Below are positions 58,655 through 64,000 of a DNA stretch of 64,000 nucleotides, in pieces. This DNA is from Monocercomonoides exilis (taxonomy: Eukaryota; Preaxostyla; Oxymonadida; Polymastigidae). Both the position numbers and the translations under genes were made by a program. Location: assembly GCA_001643675.2 (NCBI GenBank), contig LSRY02000006.1, positions 1,304,501 through 1,368,500 of the forward strand. Reading direction: 5' to 3'. The notes under the pieces were generated by a model. That model was given only the letters and a program-made list of their open reading frames with translations. It made no database searches and was not told where the DNA came from. Within the stretch, counting starts at the first letter, position 1. Each line of letters opens with the position of its first letter.

Positions 58655-58800
58655 TCTCTATTTCTTTTTTGTTAAACATTAACTTTTGGTTCAAAAGGAA
58701 TTCTTTTGTTATATGAATAAATTATTTTCATTTATGATCAAAGACTATTAGAAAACGAACACACCGAAAAAAGCTATCATTTCAATAATAATCACACAAA
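58655..58800. mobile_element. Fragment of MITE family A/B (right end)
   Basis: The right part carries ACACACCGAAAAAAGCTATC followed by ATTTCAATAATAATCACACA, matching the right ends of the elements at 7741 and 8453. The left end is missing, possibly replaced by the neighbouring CAGTC-ended MITE. Confidence 0.4.
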
Positions 58801-58972
58801 TAAACAACAAAAGACTAACATCTTCTCATTCAGTTCACATTTCAGTGACTGCGATAAGTGACTGCATGCACATAAACAAAAAATCAAATATATCAATTCG
58901 AGAGAAAACCCAAAACATTAACAAGACCCAATAAGTTGCTTTTCACAACTCAATGAGTTCAAAAGTTTAATC

Positions 58973-58973
<1 letters not shown>

Positions 58974-59050
<77 letters not shown>
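58974..59050 (+). repeat. (CAA)n microsatellite followed by poly(A)49
   Basis: About nine CAA units run into 49 consecutive adenines (59002-59050). This may be a retrotransposed 3' end or simply a slippage-prone tract; exact length is unreliable in sequencing. Confidence 0.8.
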
Positions 59051-59053
<3 letters not shown>

Positions 59054-59915
59054 TGTGAGGAAAGAGAATTTGAATTTCAAGTGGAACAATATTTTTTTAC
59101 AAAAAATTTGTGCAAATGGGACAAATTTATTTTCTTTATTAAAAAAACAACGATTTGTTCCAAACTATAACACTAAAAATAATTCAAAGTCGAAAATTAT
59201 TATTCAAAGTCGAAAATGTTGCAAACGAAATCGAAAAACTTTCAATCAAAACGAAAATTTGAAAAAAAAAAATAAACGTTAAATAGAGAGAATTCAACTG
59301 AAGAAAAATAGTGTTATTCTGTTTTTGTGATATTTATCAGCAATGTTTGTGTTGTTGATTTCTGCAAATTTTGAAGATTTCGAACCAAAATAAACCAAAA
59401 AATAAACTCAAAACAAAACTTAAAAAATTTGTTTCCTTCCATAAGAAATGAGTTTTTTGATATAAAAAACGTGAAATAAAAGAGCCAATATTGCGTGCAT
59501 CATTCTTCATTAATTGTGTGTAAAAATATTAATAGAATATTTTTGTAAATCTTTTGAAAAGCAGTGTTCTTTCAATTTAAGCAAGATAATAATATTTCAG
59601 AATTTCTCTCTGATTTTTAAATTTTGTAATTGGACAAAAGAAAGCAAAGAAAAATATCTGAAAAAAGACGAAAAAACATTTAATTCACAAATATCATTGA
59701 TATTTCAACAATAACAATGTTTTTTTCGACTTTTGTTGATTTTTGTCAATTTTTTGAAAATTTGATGTTATTCGAACTTTCGATTTCGTTTGAAAGTCTT
59801 TCGATTTTGAATAATTTTTGGTGTATCTTTCTTAAAAGAAAATAGATCCAAACTCAAAATATATTTTTGAAAGAAATACAATATTGTTTAGTGTTTCAGA
59901 GGAAGAGCAAGAGTC
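59051..59915. other. AT-rich spacer, no gene seen
   Basis: Frames of up to 75 codons occur here, but they are Asn/Lys/Phe-rich as expected of AT-rich noncoding DNA. Blocks at 59180-59240 recur inverted around 59740-59810 (TTCGAAAGT-like words). The promoter of the last gene must be at the right end. Confidence 0.5.
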
Positions 59916-62900
59916 ATGCTTTTCGCGAGTTTTAGTGTCTTTATAATTATTTACGCTCTGTTATGCACAAGATATATCTCTTGGAAAGGAGATGAATCCA
60001 AAAAGTACGATTTGCAGAAATATGGCATTGGAAGCCTTGGAGACGCAAATGAGACAAACAAAAATGTGCATTCCTCATATGATATGAATTCAATCAATGT
60101 GGTGAAGTCTAATGAGCTGCATGTTTTAGATTCATCTGACTGGTCGCAAAATACAGAAAAGATCATAAAACGATTGCAGGAGGATTCAGAGAGGGCATTT
60201 GATCATAACTCTGTTGCAGACGCACTCAATGATGCAAAAAATGAGTGGAGCTGGATTTGCAGCAGGATGATGGTCCTGAACTCGTCGTTGGCAGTTGAGC
60301 AAATAAATATAATCCAAAAAATCACTTCTACCATTTCTGTGAGAAATGAATTGTCTTCATTGTCTGTTAGTAATTGCATCATAAGCGTGGAGATGGAGTT
60401 AGAACGTTCTCCTTTTGACTGTGCAGGAGGAACGATCAGAATGACAAATATTTCTTACAGAAGTCTATTTATGAAGCGGGCGTGGCCATCTTTTGTCTCA
60501 GCAAGCTCCTGCACACAACCTTTGATGAGAGGTGTTCATGTTTTGTGTTGCACATTTTCTTCATTTTGTACCTCGTTTGCGAATCCGTTCATTGGAGATG
60601 TCGATTTGTCATTTGCCTCTGCTTCTTTTTGCTGCTTCCACAACATTTCTGTTCAGAGCAGCAACAAACACTTAAAGGAAAGGCATTCTTTGCAAGAGAG
60701 CAAAATGGAAGGCTGCATGGTAGCTGATTGCGTTTGCCCGTTTTATGGAGTGATCATTTCTGGCTCTCGTGGATGTGGCTTTAGCTCCTCAAACGCTTCT
60801 TTCATTCGTTCAAGAAACACTATTTCTTATCAGAGCTACACGAATAAAACACAATCATTTTCAGAAGGAGAAATCAAATTCGAAGATTGCACTTTTATAA
60901 AATGCAGCGCTGATAATGGTGGAGCAATAGCTGTGAGCGTAAGTGCCAAGCTCACCGTTGACAAATGCACCTTTTCTGAATGCACCGATACATTTGATGG
61001 TTTTTATGGTTATGGGGGTGCAATTTTTAGCAATGGAAGCGACTGCTACATTGAAAATTCAATATTTAATTGCTGCAAAGGAACGGGAGTACAATCTATT
61101 GGAGGAGCATTTGCTCATATAACAAATAATTTTTCTTTGATTCTTGGTTGTTCTTTTGAAAACTGTTCAGCAGCTTATGGAGGAAGCGTTGGATGGTATG
61201 TTGGAGGAAGTGGATCAATTTACAACACTATCTTCAAAGGCAACAAAGCTTTTAATTTTTATGCTGGAGTTGTATTTCTTCAGTTTCCTAAAGTTGATTT
61301 TGTGATGTCAAATTGTTATTTATTAAAAGGAGATTCGCAGCTGGGAGCAGGTGGCTTTGATGCAGCATTTAATAATTACAGTAAGATCATCAAAATTCTG
61401 TTTTGCTTATTTGAAAACAATACAGTGCAGAAAACGACACACTCCGCAGATATTTTTATTGGAAATGGATTTAGCTTAGCTGATGCCACAGTTCAGATAT
61501 TGCAAAGTTTTTCTCTTTCAACGGCTCCAAGAAAAGTCGTTCAATGCGTTGCATACGCAGTAGATTGTGGAGATAAAGGCGTTGCGTATGATTCATATCT
61601 GCCAGCTCCTCAGTCAGAAATACACATTAGCAATTCTGGAAGCGATGTGAACACTTGTGGAGGAACAGACTTGGAATGCCAAACAATAGAATATGGAGTG
61701 ACAAGATGGAGAGAACAACTGAATCAAAATGTGTATGTGAATGGAGAAGATTTTGAAGAAAATGTGATTGACATTGATTGGAGAAATATCGTTCTCAGTG
61801 GAGCAGAGAACAACTCATCTGTAATAAACTGTCGCGAAGCCTCGTCAAATGGTTGCTTGATCTCCATCGGCAATGGTTCGCTGAATATAAAGATGATTCG
61901 ATTTGTTTGTGTGTTCAATCGATCTGCAATAGCAATTGGGTCCTCTGGGTCGCTTGAGCTGGAGCTGTGCAATTTCGCCAAAAGCTCCCAATCAACACAA
62001 CTATCAACAAAATCCGTGATTCAAGTTGAAGAAGGTTCGTTGACGATGAAATTCGTGAATGTCTCTGGATTTGGATTTTCGCAAAGCTGTGCAATTGCTT
62101 TGTCGGATTGCAAATCAATCTCTCTTGCCAATTCTTCTTTTTGGAATATTGAGAGTGAGCAGAATGGTGGGTGCGTGTGTGCAGCGTGGAGCGAAAGTTC
62201 AGAGGATATCTGCCCTGCCTCAATGAGTGACTGCACTTTTGAACATTGTGTTGTTTCTGGGGATGGAAATGGAGGCGGGGCGCTGTTCCTCTCTTTGAAA
62301 AGTTCGTGCTTAACAACAATTTCGGGATGTTCGTTCGGAGAATGTGAGGCACCTTTCGATTCGCAGGAGGGATTCGGGGGAGGGATCTTTCTGAATCTTG
62401 AGCACTCCGATGCAGCATTTGCCATCACAAATCCATCTTTTTCGTCAGAAAAGCCGAATAAAGCGAAGCATGGAAACGACGTGTTTGTCCAATCCCCAGA
62501 CCTGAAGGAATCGATCACGAACGAGACGCTTCCTTTTGCTTATGCATTAGGACACAGCTCCTTCGATGATTTGTGCGGGTTCCATGAAAATGATCGCGAG
62601 CACTCGATTCCGTTGGTTCTGTTTCTGGAGGAAGTTGGGAGCACAATCCATGTTGGAAGCGAGGATGGTGCTGATACTGTAGTGTGTGGGTTCTCGGATT
62701 ATCCGTGCCAGTCAGTTGGCTATTGTGTGGAGAGGCTGACAGGGGTGAGCGCAACGGCAATTGCTGTCGTTGACTCAGCAATAATTGAAAGCGAACTGAA
62801 TCAGCCCAATTTGATCTTGAGATCGTCGAATGCATCAAAAGCTGGAATCACTTGTGCCAAATCGCTGAATACACTGACTGGGAAAGCGATGACAGCCACA

Positions 62901-64000
62901 GGGAATGTATCCATCGAGCTAATCCGCTTTTTGCTTCTTTCTTCTTTTGATGCTGAGATCGAAACATTGATATCCTTGACTTCTGAGAGCAACCTGTCGC
63001 TGACAAAGTGCGCATTCGAGATGCAGCAGGGCGAGCTCGGACAGATAGGTTACTGGCTGTTTCAGATGTGCGGAGGAATCATCAATATCGAAAACTGTCT
63101 GTTTAATTCAGCGAATCTTCAGCATGCGCCTATCGCAGCGAGCGAGAACACAGCCAGCACCCCAACAACGATTATTTCATTGAATGTGAAGAACACAGAC
63201 ATTGGCGATCAGCCTCTCATCTGTGTGATTCCATCGTCAACATCCAAACAATTGAATGATGGTGCGACGAGTGACAAGGCCATCTCTCTTGTGCAATGCT
63301 CTTTTGAAGGGATCACCAACGGCGATGCAAACAGCGCTGTGTTAATTGCATCCTCAATTTCAAGCCATGTTGAGTGTTTGCATTGGAATGTCACGAATGT
63401 CAAAGGCACCCAGAGCATGGAAGGAGGCACGATGAAAGTTGCTGTTGAAGCTCAAGGGCAATTTACGATGGAAAACGCCACATTCACGAAATGCTGCGCG
63501 GAAAATGAAACAGATGGGAAAGGAGGAGGCATCTATTTCGACTGTTCGGCTTCCAATGCATTCTCCTTCCAGCAGATAGCCTTCGATCAATGCTCTGCAA
63601 AGCATGGGAAAAACATGTTTTTTCTTTCGTCAGACCTGAATGTTTCCATCACAAAGCAGACATTGACATTTGAAGTCAGCGAGACAGCAGGCGATACAAA
63701 TCTGTTCGTGGGAAACGACACCACGAAGACAAACTTCGATCTTTGCCGATTTCTGATTGGATATGCTTCTCAAAAAATCCATCTCAGCAAGAACAGAGGC
63801 TGGGATGTTCTTCGCTGCGGGAGCGAGAGCGAGCCATGCGCAACAATGCAGTACGGCCAGAAGCATTTCTGTGCTTCAGATAATCCATCACAATCAAACA
63901 TGAGCATTTTCCTCGTTATCGATGAAGTTCAAGTAAACTGCGAAGTCGACATTTCAAACGTCACAGTAACTTCAGTTGATGCCAAGTCTCGTCCTGCCCT
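59916..64000 (+). CDS. Beta-helix surface protein, 3'-truncated
   Basis: From an ATG at 59916 the frame stays open to the window edge (1361 codons), so it is partial. The N terminus MLFASFSVFIIIYALLCTRY is a signal peptide candidate. The rest is repeated strand/turn sequence with Asn-Cys and Gly-Gly-Ala/Gly-Phe motifs (GGAIAVS, GGAIFSN, GGAFAHI, GGGALFL, GGGIYFD), the pattern of a pectin-lyase-like beta-helix. Hinge motifs are NTCGGTDLECQTIEYG (61648-61698), VVCGFSDYPCQSVGY (62682-62730) and LRCGSESEPCATMQYG (63808-63858). The last two are preceded at 70-80 residues by HGNDVF (62470) and HGKNMFF (63602). VCGFSDYPC is identical to the motif in the first gene, pointing to close paralogy. A C-terminal membrane span is expected beyond the window. 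Function unknown. Confidence 0.85.
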   Translation, partial: MLFASFSVFIIIYALLCTRYISWKGDESKKYDLQKYGIGSLGDANETNKNVHSSYDMNSINVVKSNELHVLDSSDWSQNTEKIIKRLQEDSERAFDHNSVADALNDAKNEWSWICSRMMVLNSSLAVEQINIIQKITSTISVRNELSSLSVSNCIISVEMELERSPFDCAGGTIRMTNISYRSLFMKRAWPSFVSASSCTQPLMRGVHVLCCTFSSFCTSFANPFIGDVDLSFASASFCCFHNISVQSSNKHLKERHSLQESKMEGCMVADCVCPFYGVIISGSRGCGFSSSNASFIRSRNTISYQSYTNKTQSFSEGEIKFEDCTFIKCSADNGGAIAVSVSAKLTVDKCTFSECTDTFDGFYGYGGAIFSNGSDCYIENSIFNCCKGTGVQSIGGAFAHITNNFSLILGCSFENCSAAYGGSVGWYVGGSGSIYNTIFKGNKAFNFYAGVVFLQFPKVDFVMSNCYLLKGDSQLGAGGFDAAFNNYSKIIKILFCLFENNTVQKTTHSADIFIGNGFSLADATVQILQSFSLSTAPRKVVQCVAYAVDCGDKGVAYDSYLPAPQSEIHISNSGSDVNTCGGTDLECQTIEYGVTRWREQLNQNVYVNGEDFEENVIDIDWRNIVLSGAENNSSVINCREASSNGCLISIGNGSLNIKMIRFVCVFNRSAIAIGSSGSLELELCNFAKSSQSTQLSTKSVIQVEEGSLTMKFVNVSGFGFSQSCAIALSDCKSISLANSSFWNIESEQNGGCVCAAWSESSEDICPASMSDCTFEHCVVSGDGNGGGALFLSLKSSCLTTISGCSFGECEAPFDSQEGFGGGIFLNLEHSDAAFAITNPSFSSEKPNKAKHGNDVFVQSPDLKESITNETLPFAYALGHSSFDDLCGFHENDREHSIPLVLFLEEVGSTIHVGSEDGADTVVCGFSDYPCQSVGYCVERLTGVSATAIAVVDSAIIESELNQPNLILRSSNASKAGITCAKSLNTLTGKAMTATGNVSIELIRFLLLSSFDAEIETLISLTSESNLSLTKCAFEMQQGELGQIGYWLFQMCGGIINIENCLFNSANLQHAPIAASENTASTPTTIISLNVKNTDIGDQPLICVIPSSTSKQLNDGATSDKAISLVQCSFEGITNGDANSAVLIASSISSHVECLHWNVTNVKGTQSMEGGTMKVAVEAQGQFTMENATFTKCCAENETDGKGGGIYFDCSASNAFSFQQIAFDQCSAKHGKNMFFLSSDLNVSITKQTLTFEVSETAGDTNLFVGNDTTKTNFDLCRFLIGYASQKIHLSKNRGWDVLRCGSESEPCATMQYGQKHFCASDNPSQSNMSIFLVIDEVQVNCEVDISNVTVTSVDAKSRPA

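Noticed and set aside
61915-62518. Overlapping minus-strand frames of about 165 codons
   Set aside because: They lie opposite the uninterrupted beta-helix frame, whose repeat pattern and Cys motifs are clearly coding.
1-64000. tRNA, rRNA and CRISPR features
   Set aside because: No cloverleaf-like tRNA, rRNA core sequence or regularly spaced repeat array was noticed by eye; a covariance-model scan was not possible, so small RNA genes in the spacers cannot be fully excluded.

Overview
The window is nuclear DNA of a protist eukaryote. It has AT-rich intergenic spacers, short spliceosomal introns (52-131 nt, GT-AG, often starting GTTTG or GTATG), the standard genetic code (genes end in TAA, TAG and TGA), very long serine-rich proteins, and large right-handed beta-helix surface proteins with one membrane span. 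This fits a metamonad, most likely an oxymonad (Monocercomonoides/Blattamonas-like). That assignment is inference, because no rRNA or mitochondrial marker is present.

Layout, left to right. (1) 3-3773 (+): 3' part of a beta-helix type I membrane protein with a long cytoplasmic tail. (2) 4192-5778 (+): a four-exon RCL1-type 18S rRNA-processing protein. (3) 5779-10163: AT-rich spacer with foldback elements, two MITE copies and, on the minus strand, a decayed Merlin/ISXO2-type transposase gene. (4) 10164-16142 (+): a 1992-aa beta-helix membrane protein. (5) 16556-17726 (-): a five-exon UBA4/MoeB-like adenylating enzyme, divergent from (6) 18135-22183 (+): a six-exon ubiquitin-specific protease with a C-terminal DUSP domain. 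(7) 22748-30610 (+): a six-exon CK1/TTBK-like kinase whose roughly 2200-residue low-complexity tail ends in a prenylation motif. (8) 31276-54490 (+): a giant gene (about 7650 aa, almost all in one 22.8-kb exon) with collinear EPG5-like landmarks. (9) 54724-56692 (+): a two-exon GH20 beta-hexosaminidase. (10) 56693-59915: repeat-rich spacer with a perfect 307-bp inverted repeat, a TA-flanked CAGTC-ended MITE, a MITE fragment and a (CAA)n-poly(A) tract. (11) 59916-64000 (+): 5' part of a third beta-helix surface protein, open to the right edge.

Most genes are unrelated housekeeping neighbours. The themes that recur are surface beta-helix proteins sharing one Cys-rich hinge module, a divergent ubiquitin-like-activation/deubiquitination pair, and endolysosomal functions (EPG5-like tether, hexosaminidase). 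The most unusual items are the lipid-anchor-tailed TTBK-like kinase and the giant EPG5-like protein. Exon models were built by eye from splice signals, reading-frame continuity and family conservation. Comparisons with EPG5, ISXO2, TTBK, MOCS3 and similar families rest on recalled family patterns, not on searches.
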